Both the position numbers and the translations under genes were made by a program. Shown one piece after another: positions 12,451 to 23,519 of a stretch of 64,000 nt of DNA (positions within the stretch are counted from its first letter, which is position 1; the number at the start of each line of letters is the position of its first letter). The stretch covers positions 8,184,001 through 8,248,000 of the forward strand of contig JAHRBC010000001.1 of assembly GCA_022702545.1 (NCBI GenBank), written 5' to 3'. The notes below the pieces were generated by a model. It was not told the origin of the DNA. It worked only from the letters and a program-made list of their open reading frames with translations, and did no database searches. The DNA is from Phycomyces nitens. Its lineage: Eukaryota; Mucoromycota; Mucoromycetes; Mucorales; Phycomycetaceae.

Positions 12451-13630
12451 ATGACAACCTACAAGACAATCAACATCATCCAGGACCATCCTGCCAAGAA
12501 TATCTTACATACCTGCATGCTATCTCCTCCCCTGACACCCACAGAACCAAAGGCTGTCTACTCCTCACCATGGCAATCATGCTCTCACATCCATTCCAAG
12601 CCATCAGGAGCCAATTCTACAAATACCCAAGCCCTGGTTGCACCTTTTGGTGACAGAAGAAAGCAATTTGCCCAGGATTATGCCCGCATGATTGATTCCC
12701 TGAGACCAACAATTGGGCTCGATTCAGATCGATTCGCAAGTACTAGGCATGATCAAATCTTTTCTATGGATGTCTATGGGTCCCTGGCGTATAGTCTTGG
12801 CAAAAAGATCAAAGCAAGGACACCATTTGGCTCGAAATCCTTGCGTTCCAATGAAATCAGAATTAATTCCATGGCTGCAATCATGACCGACAGTACAGGC
12901 GGCAAGAGAAACGGAGGTCGTTCCTGTGGCATGTTGGACAAAGACGCTGTGCATCCTGCCTTAAAGAGAAAGCACTCAATGTCCGACAAACCCGCCACTA
13001 AAAAGAAGACGAGTCGTGTTTCAAGGGCCAAGCCGAACCTATCCAGCCTTCCAGTGGCTTTAAATGAAGGTGTGCCGAGCCCATTACAGTCAACCAAGAA
13101 AGAAAAGGTCGATCTCGCAGCTGTTTTTGATACCGTCGACATTGATGTTGAAGATGATGTTTATTTCCCGTCGTCATGGATACCACAACCCGAGGCTTTG
13201 GATCACATTCAGGTCAAGGTGTCCTGGAAAGGTAAAGATGAATATTATATTATATTATTTTTTTCTTAAAAAAAAAGAAAAATCTCAAACACATAGCCAA
13301 AAAGATGAATGCTATATTTGAACCTCAACTCATTCTATGATTGCTATTTGATTATTATCAGGTGCCTCACTCCAGATCACTAGTCAGCCTTACTTCCATC
13401 GTCTGCATCCAGTCGAAGCTCGAATTGCATCGACCCTTCGCCTAAGCCCAATCCAGTACATTCGCTGTAAACGTGTTCTTATTAGAGCAGCACAAGACTA
13501 TGGTGAGAAAGACACACCGTTTCGAAAGTCAGATGCCCAAAAGTTGTGTCGTGTTGATGTCAACAAGACAAGTGCTCTCTGGACAGCCTTTGGTCAATTG
13601 GGCTGGATGGGACAACGATGGCCCAACTGA
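12451..13630 (+). CDS. Fungal SWIRM-domain protein (Fun19/Laf1-like)
   Basis: Two exons (12451-13231, 13362-13630) encode 349 residues. The N-terminal two-thirds is Ser/Pro/Lys-rich and not conserved-looking, with a basic, possible nuclear-localisation stretch (KRKHSMSDKPATKKKTSR). The C-terminal about 90 residues form a SWIRM domain: VSWKGASLQITSQPYFHRLH, then EARIASTLRLSPIQYIRCKR, DAQKLCRVDVNKTSALW and FGQLGWM. SWIRM domains are helical modules in chromatin complexes. The stand-alone fungal type (Fun19/YOR338W; Laf1 and Laf2 of fission yeast) is linked to histone-deacetylase complexes. The domain spans the splice junction, which supports the intron. The protein ends 8 residues after the domain. 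Confidence 0.88.
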
Positions 13631-14464
13631 TTTCAGAAACCAGAACAAAAAATAATACAATTATCCTTCTTGATGTATATTATGATATATTATTCTTATT
13701 CTCATTATTTTCCTCTTTTTCTTTATATATATATATATACATATATTTTTATTTACTATTTTACTTTACAAAAAAATAATTCCTTGTCATTATTATTCTT
13801 ACTATTATTCTTATTATTCTCATTATTATTCTTATATTACTAAAATATTATATTTAATTATTTAATTTCTACCTTGTATTTTCAGAAACAAAAAACAAAA
13901 AAGAAAAAGAGCCAATTCTAACCTTTTCAGCTTTGTATGATGATTATGATGCTTATTATGATTCAATCGAGATTTTCATTTTATTTTTATTTCAATTTGA
14001 ACTGAGCACAAGCAAGACCCATGAGAGAACTATAATGAACATAAAGGTTATTCTAACGTAAACAAACAATAATTCATTCTTGGCCAAAATATCCAGAATA
14101 TCTTGTTACCCACTTTACAAATCACCTCTTTTTTTTATTTTTAATTAACGTTATATAAATAATGTTTATAAACATGCCATTATATCAAACACAGTGTAAC
14201 CGATACAATTAAAGAATCACAATTAGATTAAAGATTAAACACTGGAATTCTGGATTTGGAAATCACAGAATCACACTACAATTTCATAATTTAAGCCAAA
14301 ACAAAATGACAAATTATATATATATACATATAATATGTTTTCGGTCGGGGTATTAATAAGAGATGACAAAACAAAAACAAAAAAAAATTCAGGCACCACA
14401 ACACAGTCTTATTATTATTTTGCGTGTGCCTGTCTAGCTGTCTGTGTGTAGAACTCTCTTCAAT
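13631..14464. other. Intergenic region, AT-rich
   Basis: Very AT-rich, with ATT/TTA runs around 13680-13860 and poly-A/T tracts. No coding, RNA or repeat-family signal is seen. Confidence 0.5.
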
Positions 14465-16549
14465 ATGCAGCGCATTCAAATTCTCAGTCGTGCAGTACAG
14501 AAGCTCAACGCATGCCAGTCTGCACGTACATGCACTCAGTCGATCCGATTGGTAATTGTTTCGAAATGACACCTTTAATTAAACTAAAATGTCCATTAGA
14601 TGGCAACTGCCTCCAAGCGTTCTTCATTAGAGGTAAATGTTAAAGAGTATTAAAATACGCCATTTATAGACTACAGTAACAGGCTGAATAAATAAAAATA
14701 TTTGGCAAAAAATGCATAATTTATTTATACATATATATATATATATATTTAATTTAATTTTCTTGTACACACATAAAAATATATATTGATTTATTTATTT
14801 GTACTTGTCTAGTCTCCTGCCCTGTTCAACAAGGTCCTTTCCTCTCGCAAGATCACCCTTAACCGTCCCGAACGTCTCAATGCATTGAACCACGATATGA
14901 TCAAGCTTATTCTGCCCAACCTCTTGGTAACAGTTACTTTTATATCATCTTTTAACCACTAACCCGTCCAATTCACAAGGCCTGGGAGAAATCAGAATTG
15001 GCAAATGTCATTATCCTCAAGGGTTCCGGCCGTGCATTGTGCGCTGGTGGAGATGTCCGTGGTAAGTTTTATTGATTGACTGGCCACCAGACTTGTCCTT
15101 ATTCGTTTAAAAAGACGTGGTGGAATCTCTCAAGGATCAAGAGCATCTGTCTGAAATCATCAGCAATGAATATCGTCTCTTGCACACCATTGCTACCCTT
15201 GAAACTCCCTATGTTGCCCTCATGGATGGCATTACAAGTAAGCACTCTCTAGTCTTGTGAATTTACTGACATTTCTAAAGTGGGTGCTGGTGGTGCCTTG
15301 TGTGCTCATGGTGGTTTCAGAGTCGCAACAGAAAACACTGTGTTTGCCATGCCAGAGACAGCCATTGGTCTCTTTCCTGATGTTGGATCTAGCTTCTTCT
15401 TGCCCCGTCTTGACGGTAAGATCGGTACATACATGGCTATGACCGGTAACTCTGTCAAGGGTGAAGATGTCCTGTAAGAAACTAGTGGTTATATAAAAAA
15501 ACCAGCAACAGATATTCAATTGTTCTCTTTTTTTTCCCTAGTTTCTCTGGTCTTGCCACCCACTTTGTGCCCTCTTCTCGTCTTCCTGCTCTCGAGAGCC
15601 GTCTTGCCGAGATTGATTCTGCCAACCCCGAGATCATTAGCGATGTTATTGAGGAATTTGCTGCCGAATATGACTCTTCATTGACCCCCTCCCTTGGTGG
15701 CAGTGTTCGCAAGACCATTGACAAGTGAGTGGACTGATCGAGACTTTAGCAATGGCTGGTGATTCTTATTGTTATTATAAAAACAGCTGCTTCAAGTATG
15801 ATACAGTAGAAGAGATCATTGGTGCTCTCAAGAAGGATGGATCCGAGTTTGCTCTCAAGACAAAGGCCGATCTCTTGGCCCGTTCTCCAACTGCCCTCAA
15901 GGTTACTCTTGAGCAGATGCGCATTGGATCCACTCTTGGTGTTGCCCAGTGCTTGAAGATGGAATACAAGTTGCTCCAGACCATGGCTGTAAGTATATTC
16001 AAGATATGAGGCCCAAGGACAAGTACCAATATTGTCTTGTGCGCAGTGCATGCATGGATTATCAACACAATATGGACACATTTGATGGTCTTATGGTCTT
16101 ATAACACTGCACAGTCCATCAATGTATAATATTAACATCTTGTGCTATAGAACCATCATGACTTTACCGAAGGTGTCACTGCCCGTTTGATCAACAAGAC
16201 CGAGCCAAAGTGGAAGCCCAGCACCTTGGCCGAGGTCAAGGAAAGCACCATCAAGACCGATTTCTTTGAGACACGTACCGACCACAACTTGACTCTCTTG
16301 TCTCAAAAGAGCTTCAGCATGCACCCCTTCCGTAAGTACGGTCTTCCTTCAGAAGAAGAAATCCGCCGAGTCATTGTTGGCGAGGCTTCTGCTCCCCTGA
16401 ATGGAGTCATGACCCAAGAGTCAGTTGTCGAATACTTTGTCATGAGCCGCAAGGGCAAGTTTGGTGTGCGTGAAAAGGTTTCCGAGGTGCTTGACCGAAA
16501 GACAAAGAAGTCTTCCAAGGATTCTCACAAGTTGGAATGGGTCTATTAA
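14465..16549 (+). CDS. EHD3: 3-hydroxyisobutyryl-CoA hydrolase, mitochondrial
   Basis: Crotonase-fold thioesterase of valine catabolism, releasing 3-hydroxyisobutyrate from its CoA ester. Nine exons (14465-14551, 14600-14632, 14813-14926, 14980-15061, 15115-15237, 15281-15473, 15542-15724, 15787-15988, 16151-16549) give 471 residues. The first about 40 residues are Arg/Ser/Gln-rich without acids, fitting a mitochondrial presequence. Family marks are [29 protein letters not shown] (oxyanion hole), [14 protein letters not shown] and [20 protein letters not shown], which carries the Glu and Asp that distinguish HIBCH from hydratases. [11 protein letters not shown] and the C-terminal [18 protein letters not shown] are also typical. 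Intron 2 (180 nt) is unusually long for this window. Confidence 0.95.
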
Positions 16550-16852
16550 GCCTTGATTCCCAACCATATTTATATAGCATATAAGAAAGTATGAATCGTA
16601 CGAAGGGAATATTCATCATCATTTTGAAAATCAAATAAAAAAAAGAACCAACAGGATAGAATAGAATAAAGAGATGGTGTACCTAGCGAGATTAAAGTCA
16701 GTCCGATTGAGTGAATCGATTTTTATTAAGCTTTTAGCATTCTAATCATTCACATGTTGACAGATTGCCAGAGTTGTCAAACCTATTGATTGCTATTCCA
16801 ATACCCTACAGTTACAGATTTGCTTTGCTCAAATCTATAAATCCCGGGTTCA

Positions 16853-18278
16853 ATGTATTCAAAGTGCATCCAACGATTGATGGATCAACGTAAGCTCATT
16901 GACGATTCTACCTCATTAGCTACAACATTCCTCACGCTTTTTTTATATCTATCTAGACAAATCAAACTGGCTGAACCAAAACACTTCTTTACCCCATTCA
17001 CTCACAACACGACCTCCTCGCTATTACATGCTCGCAACCGAAAGCCTTATATCAAAACCATATACCCCACTTGATCATCAACCCAGACACACCGATAGAC
17101 TAACTGAGTTGAACAATACAGTAAACCAGCTAGAAAAAAGATTAAACGCTCAATTGGTCTATACCTCTGCCAATCTTCAGTATAATGCAATATCCCCTCT
17201 GAAACCAAGGGCAAGGCCAACATTAAAGGTGAGATGGTCGGGAAGATCAAGAAGCATGTATTCATTTATACATATAACCCAATAAATCTTACACTTGGAT
17301 ACATTAGATCCAGGCTAGAATGAAGCCTTGCAAATGCACTTGTACATGTAAAGGTCCAGTCAATTCTGATCTTCTTCACCAGCCAGATCTTCCTCGCCAG
17401 CCAGATCCTCCTCGTCAACCAGACCCTCCACAACATTTTATATCTGAAAACCATCATTTGGTCAAAGAGGCACATCATCCAGTAATCCTCGAGTCGCGCT
17501 CTCCTTCTCCAATACCGATCATTGTAAAGAAACGGGATCGAAAGTCATTCCAGGCCAATCTTAGGGCACAATGTGTGTCTCCCGAGAGGACTTTTTATTC
17601 TCAAACCATTCGCCGTGCCTGTCACTGGAATGGGTGTGATAAAACAGGATTGTCTCTTGTTGAATTGAAGGCTCACCTTTTGAACGATCATATTGATGTT
17701 CGAGGCAAGGTATGCCCAAAAAGAGAGAGAGAGAGAACCACTGGCCAAAGGTAATGGACATTAACCACCCTTGATTAGGCTTACACCCATTGTTACTGGA
17801 AACAATGCAGTTCGTATGGAAAAAACTTTTCCAAGTTGTGTGGGCTTGTGTCTCACATCAGATATCATACTGGCGACATACCATACAAATGCCATCTCAT
17901 AGGTAACGCTATTGAGCTGTCTTGTGTTTACCGATACTCAAACTATCCAAAATAGATTGTAAAAAGGGGTTCTACCGTCGAATTCACCTCGAGAAACACC
18001 TCTTTAGCCATGTCAAGGGATCTACATTAATAGAATGTCCACACACCGGATGTCTCACTCGTTTAAAGTCTCCCAGGGATTTTTTAAATCATATCGAAAA
18101 AGATCACGAAGACGATTGGGATACTCTGCCTTTGAGAGACTCCATTCATGTAAAGCGCACCGAATGTTCTGGAGACGAAGCCAGGGAAGAAGGCAAAGTA
18201 AAGAACTTGCCTAAAAAGAACACGAGTATAAAGATGAAGAGGAGGAGGATGGCTAGAGCTAGAGCTAGAGCTAGGTAG
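16853..18278 (+). CDS. Four-finger C2H2 zinc-finger protein
   Basis: Five exons (16853-16889, 16957-17228, 17308-17709, 17779-17902, 17956-18278) give 385 residues. The 37-nt first exon was chosen because it is the only join that keeps open the frame through YYMLATESLISKPYTP and into the fingers. Residues 1-190 are not recognised: they include a Cys cluster (KPCKCTCTCKG) and Pro-rich DLPRQPDPPRQPDPPQ repeats. Four C2H2 fingers follow from about residue 196: CHWNGC...HLLNDH, CYWKQC...HIRYH, CHLIDCKKGF...HLFSH and CPHTGC...HIEKDH. The C-x4-C spacing of fingers 1-2 and the TGDIPYKC linker resemble GLI/Zic-type arrays. The tail is basic and ends in an RARARARAR run encoded by a GCTAGA microsatellite. 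It is probably a nuclear DNA-binding protein; its target is unknown. Confidence 0.88.
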
Positions 18279-18443
18279 ACAAAGGTTAGATTTGTTGCCT
18301 TGGAGATATTTATATATATATAAATGAAAAAAATATTGGATTTCTTTGCTGTTACTGATTACATTATATCATTTATCATTAATCTCACCTGTAGAATTAT
18401 GCTTACAAGCCAAAATTACATATAATACGATAAAGCGTACAAG

Positions 18444-18471
18444 TTTTTATTTTATTTTATTTTATTTTATT
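18444..18471. repeat. (TTTTA)n microsatellite
   Basis: About five tandem TTTTA units in the short gap upstream of the coiled-coil gene. Confidence 0.85.
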
Positions 18472-18544
18472 AAACCGATTGTTTGTGACGTCCAAAGGCA
18501 GTTTAAGACCTCCCCATTTTATATATTTATATATTTCTTTCCTA

Positions 18545-19316
18545 ATGACCACCAGAGACGAATGGGATCCACTTGTTGATCAGGCTGCCGAGGAGCTTGC
18601 TGAGAGATGGAGTATCCAGAAAACGGCTGCACCCACAGTAAATAAAGCGAAGAGTAGACTAGAGAGGATATTGATTGATTGTCTTTAAAATCAACTCTTG
18701 AGTTGATTGAAATGGACAAGATTACATTGACATGCAACAATCAAATCAATGCCACAACAAAGACTGTCCAGAAAGTAAAGTCTAGAGATATTGGCCAGCC
18801 TTTTTATTGTTGTTGTTGTTGACCTGGACTTTATAGACTAGAGAAGATACGGCCAATATTGAAAATATGATACGATCCTTGCGAGAACAAGATCAAGCAC
18901 TACAAATGGCTTTTGAGCGTATTGATCAATTGGAAGTAAATGATACAAAGGCTTATATAGTCTGAATAATCTATTCATTGGAATTTGATTTCTTTTTCTT
19001 TTTTTAAAAAAAAGTCCATAATCCAAACTGTCAAGGACACTTATAACAAGGTGGCCGAGAGTGTGGACACGATTGAAAAGGCTGTTGCGGCCAGCCATCG
19101 TCCTTTGAACAGCTTTCCTATATCTTTTGGACTGGTAAATTGATTGATTTTGGTGTGATTGTCGTAAAACTAAATTGTATATATTTTGAATATATATATA
19201 TATATAAACAACAGCCTAGACGTTCTATGTCCATCAGTCAACCATACTTTCCTCCTCCTCCTCTGATTGACATTTATTCAACAGAAGATCTATTCTCTAA
19301 AGAAGGTCTACAATAA
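18545..19316 (+). CDS. Small coiled-coil protein, possible BLOC-1 subunit (cappuccino-like)
   Basis: Five exons (18545-18637, 18703-18774, 18837-18935, 19015-19134, 19215-19316), all in phase 0, give 161 residues. The N-terminus (MTTRDEWDPLVDQAAEELAE) leads into a heptad-rich helix, roughly residues 32-125, through LIEMDKITLTCNNQINATTK, NIENMIRSLREQDQALQMAF, ERIDQLE and VADTIEKAV-like repeats. A Pro-rich tail (PYFPPPPLIDIY) ends the protein. The size, the early helical segment and the LREQDQALQMAFERIDQLE pattern resemble BLOC-1 subunit 4/Cnl1, which acts in endosomal and lysosome-related organelle transport. The assignment is tentative. Every exon being phase 0 makes alternative exon skipping frame-neutral. 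Confidence 0.6.
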
Positions 19317-19434
19317 AAGCAGATTTGGATTTATTATCAGATAACATTTGGCATCTCTCTAGTCATAGGCATCATTGCTTGGCAGTGGAATGTAAAGACC
19401 ATTTTAGGAGAATAAAGATCAAGATTTTTTCTTG

Positions 19435-20439
19435 TTATTCAGAAGAGGTTGTCTCTGGGAGTGTAAGAGGCGAACTACGAGATTCAACTGGGCGAGGGTA
19501 ATAGTAGGCGTAGACTGCATGGTAAGGTGGCTGGCCTGTTGTAGGCATAGTCTGATATCCTGGCCATTGACTGGTGTTGCCTTGGGATGCTGAGGTCGTA
19601 GTTGATGATGAAGACAAGGGAGTGGGAGGTGGTCCTTTTGGTCTTATGATGTACATTGGACGTTGTCCATACTGGAAATAACTAGGTCCATATGTATAGA
19701 CTCCATGCACTGGTAAAGGATAGGTGTTATTGTAACCCATCCAATACTGCTGTAGTTTATCTATGTATGGCATTTACACATCTTGTTACTCTGCAACCGT
19801 CATATAAATAGTGTCTTACCTTGATCTTTGGGCTGGCCTCTTGTTTTTGTCAATAGGATCCAAAAAGTGTTATCTTGCCATTCAAAACAAGCCCACTTTA
19901 ATCATACCTCGTCTGGTGCTGGATGGCAAATGGATCCCCCTGAACAGGCACTCCATCTGGTCCAGACACATTGGCTGCCTGTAGGCCTTTTGGTCCTTCA
20001 ATCAAATCGTACTCCACCTAATTGCACCCCATTAAATTTCTTGAATATTCATGTCACATATCATTCATTCTTGTATTACCTGTTCGCCCTATAGTACAAC
20101 AGAATGTATATATATATACATTATACACGTACATTTTTTTATATAAAAAGAGAAGAATCTGTTTGGATAGTGTCAAGGAATACGCTTGGTCCAACATTTT
20201 ATAGTTACCTCCTTTAGACTCTTGAAGCCTCCGTTGTTGTGAATGGCCGTGTGATGAACAAACACCTCTTTTGTATATACAAAAGTCAGGATTGATTGGA
20301 ATAAAGACATGAATTTACCTTCTGTTGTAGACTCATCGACTTGTGAGCTTGGGATAATGAATCCATACCCCTTTGCTGAATTGAAGAATTTTACGATTCC
20401 TGTCTGGCGAGACATAGACATAGACATGGACATGGACAA
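19435..20439 (-). CDS. Cold-shock-domain RNA-binding protein with microexon
   Basis: Six exons on the minus strand (20319-20439, 20209-20267, 20080-20088, 19908-20017, 19820-19839, 19435-19760) give 214 residues. The cold-shock domain is near the N-terminus: [16 protein letters not shown] (RNP1 core), then [20 protein letters not shown] (RNP2), GEQ, and [20 protein letters not shown]. The three residues GEQ come from a 9-nt exon and exactly complete the domain consensus (SLKEGEQVEYD). A 20-nt exon follows later. The rest is a Tyr/Pro/Gln/Ser-rich tail ([20 protein letters not shown]), likely disordered. The N-terminus is an [10 protein letters not shown] repeat with five in-frame ATGs; I used the first. 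Such proteins bind single-stranded RNA/DNA and act as RNA chaperones. It is convergent with the coiled-coil gene, 118 bp away. Confidence 0.9.
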
Positions 20440-20949
20440 TGAGCTAAAGACGTGTATTTTCTTGGAGGAATGAATATCTGTAATTCAAGTGTCTAGAAGG
20501 ATGATTTGAATATGTTACCTTTATATAAATGATGATTATATTATACAGATCTATGGAGTAAATGCGAATGTATTTTTTTTAAAAAGATATCTATGTATAT
20601 TTTATGTATTTCTGTCAAGCAATAGCTTAAACAGCAAGACAGAACAATAATTTTTGTAAAATAAAGAAGGAGAGGAAAGAGAGCAAAAGGGTTGGATACA
20701 CAATTTTAAAGAGGTTTAAAGAATAATAATCTTAATAAATGTGTGTGTGTGTGTGTGTGTGTATAAATATTCTGATATATCCATTAAGCTTGATATTTCT
20801 TGTGTCCTGCCAATGATGAAGAACGGTCCATAGAAGGAACTTTACTGTACAGCTATCCTCACCTGGTAATTGGATTGTATTACTCAACCTTGTGTTCGTT
20901 GCAGCCGCTTTTGTCCACACTTGGCGTGAGGAACTTTATATAAAAAGGT
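20440..20949. other. Spacer with (GT)n microsatellite
   Basis: Gap between two minus-strand genes, with a 22-nt (GT)11 at 20741-20762 and AT-rich flanks. It includes the cold-shock gene promoter side. Nothing coding is supported. Confidence 0.5.
20741..20762. repeat. (GT)11 microsatellite
   Basis: 22 nt of pure GT repeat between the cold-shock and PH-domain genes. Confidence 0.9.
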
Positions 20950-23105
20950 CTACATTTCCTTTGCTTGGTCGAGTGCCCACACCCAAGCCTCCTTCTCTTC
21001 TTTGTCTCTTGCTTGGAATATCCAGACACTTTTTTGAGAAATCTTTCTGCGAATCCAAGAATTTGTTGGATCTGGAGGCTGGTAGACGACAAACAATAGC
21101 TGGATCGCATGCGAACTCTCTGTCATGCCGTCCTCAAACATCTTTGGAGGCACACTCTGGTTCCTTGCCTTGGTTCTTATCATGTCCTTTACGCAGGACG
21201 GACTGGTGTAGACATAGGCCTTGCTGACAGACAGAGTGTTAGGGGACCGGCGATATACTGGCTCGGTTTTTGCTTTGCTTGTCCAGTATGACCTCTTGTA
21301 CTTGTCAAACAAGATCAGCCCGCGATGGCGCGTCAGGACGCACAAATACTGTTTGAATGTGCTACGGCGGCCTCGCTTAACATAAAGCATACTTGCCTTC
21401 TACATATCCAAAAAAAAAGTGAATATTCTATGATTGTACACACTTTTATTAGCTTACCCAGATAAGATCTGAATCTATCTCGGGATATCGTACTCTACCA
21501 TTGGATATGGTTGAATGTTGAGATCCTTGCTGCAATCGTATTACCCATTCGCGCAATGTGTGATCTGAAGACGCCTGCAGTTCAAGTACGCTGTCGTGTG
21601 TGTGTATCCTAATATTCCTATGGGATCCAATGGTGATGTTGTGCGCACGACTCAAGTCGAATGCCCCAAATGCATTCAATATATTACTCAACCTTCGATC
21701 GAAATCACTGGGGTTTGGAAGAGAGCATGCAGAATTTGGTCTGGGATGCTGAATACTACTTGATCTTGTACTCAGGTAGGTGGCTAGAGAGAAGCGAGTA
21801 AACCGAGGACGATGTCCATGATAAGGAGTGTTCCACAATAGCGCTTTATTGAGGTCGATCAGGAACAGGAATGAGCCGGACTGGAGACAATAAATGGGCA
21901 TTTGTTGACTCTCCTTGCGTAACCACACAACCTCGTCTTCAAACCAAACCCCAAGTTCTTTTATTGGGGGATTCCGAAGCTTGAGTTCCAAGGAGTGTGT
22001 CTATAACAACACATTAGAAATCATTGTGTTTGGCCATACTGAGTACTTGCCTGTTCAATTAGCTGAGGACCAACTAGATAACTTGGTTTGGTGGGTGTGT
22101 CCTGTACCCATTCTTCCTGACTTTCGAATCTCCAGTAGAGGTCCATGGGCATATTAAAATCGTATTCCAAGAGACCTTGTTTCACCAGGGCATGTATGAC
22201 TCCTCGTTTGATGTCCCCCATTCGAATATCCAACTTTGTGTTGCGGGAAATTATCTCTAGACAAAGAGACACCTGTACATCACACAACGGCACATTGATC
22301 TGTGCCAGCAAAGGCATAGGCTTCTTTGAATGAAAGGCCAAGGTGCGGTAAAGAGCCGTATACCATTCGCGTGACTGCTCTATTGTGCGAGCCATGAAAA
22401 GGTAGCGCCCGGTGGATGACCCGAGTCCTTGGTGGATCGACATTCTAGGTTTGATCTCAAGACTCCAGCAGCAGTCTTGAGGTGATACCATATTGAGGTA
22501 AGCAATGCAATGCCTTGAAGAGAGAGGAATTCGATGGACTCTTTTGTTGTCCTAGAATATTTTTAATCAGAAATTCCCACACACACACACATGTACATAT
22601 ATATATATATATTGCGTATTTCATGTATCAAAAATACTACATTTTGAGTTATTCAAATGTTTTTTTTTGATTTAAAAAAAATCATACAAAGAAGTTACTT
22701 ACAGTTTGCTGGAACAGCTCGATTTGATTGGACCCTAGTTTTGCGTTCAACTCTTGCCAGTCTAGTTTCATTTGTCTCTGACGTTTTTTAAGTTGGTCGA
22801 AATCTTGGGGACTTTTTCCATTCTTCATTTCGCACACACACAGCAAGAGGCCTTGGAGGATAACATTTTCTTGGTCTCTTATTGGCTGGACAGGTACTTG
22901 ACTAGATATCTCAATACATTTCAAAGGCTTCTTTGATGAATCGAGGTTGTTCCATTGATCTGGTTTGGTGCGACTAGGCAAAGATGTTTGACAAAAGCCT
23001 TTAAATATGATGCGAATATATTTACTTTGGGGGTTTATGTGCCGGCGAGCGAAAAGATGGCTGGTGAGGAAGAGCAGAGTAAAAACTAGAGTTGTGGCTA
23101 GACAT
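20950..23105 (-). CDS. Multi-PH-domain protein (Spo71/Mug56-like)
   Basis: Five exons (23026-23105, 22703-22973, 22051-22551, 21458-22000, 20950-21399) give 614 residues. The start ATG opens MSSHNSSFYSALPHQPSF. The middle holds a PH-like module (MVSPQDCCWSLEIKPRM ... RTIEQSREWYTALYRTL). A second is in exon 4 (QSGSFLFLIDLNKALLW ... SDHTLREWVIRLQQ). A clear C-terminal PH domain starts ASMLYVKRGRRSTFKQYLCV and ends VWIFQARDKEEKEAWVWALD, with the helix Trp expected of PH folds. Tandem PH domains of this layout occur in Spo71/Mug56 proteins of fungal sporulation membranes; that family call is tentative. Intron 3 (22001-22050) has a GC donor (AG|GCAAGT), and no GT donor keeps the frame. The protein is probably membrane-phosphoinositide associated. 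Confidence 0.75.
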
Positions 23106-23519
23106 GTTTATTAATCGTGGGTTGGCAAGTCATGGTGGACCTTTTTTATATTCCTGTTTTCCAACATGACATCACTTAAGACACGGTGGATCCCTCGAGT
23201 GACATGCAGACATTAGTTTGATAATCTAACTAAAAGCAGAGCAGTAGAGTAGATCAAGAGATAATTACAAGATTATTATTATTATTATTATTATTATTAT
23301 TTGATTATTTTATAAAGGAAAGGACTTTGACAATGCTAGATGCAGAGAATTATATGAAAGGAATGGCCTCGTATGAAGTAAGCGTCTAAAAGTATTATGA
23401 ATGATGATAAATGTATAAAATAACAAAAAAAAAAGAATTAATCTCAAATTGTGTACATATATGGCTTAAATGGTGCATAGGATAATGAAGGAATAAAGGA
23501 GGGAATGAAGATTGAGATA
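23106..23519. other. Spacer with (ATT)n run
   Basis: Promoter side of the PH-domain gene plus the 3' flank of the RGS gene. It contains an ATT-repeat of roughly 28 nt at 23274-23301. No gene is seen. Confidence 0.5.
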
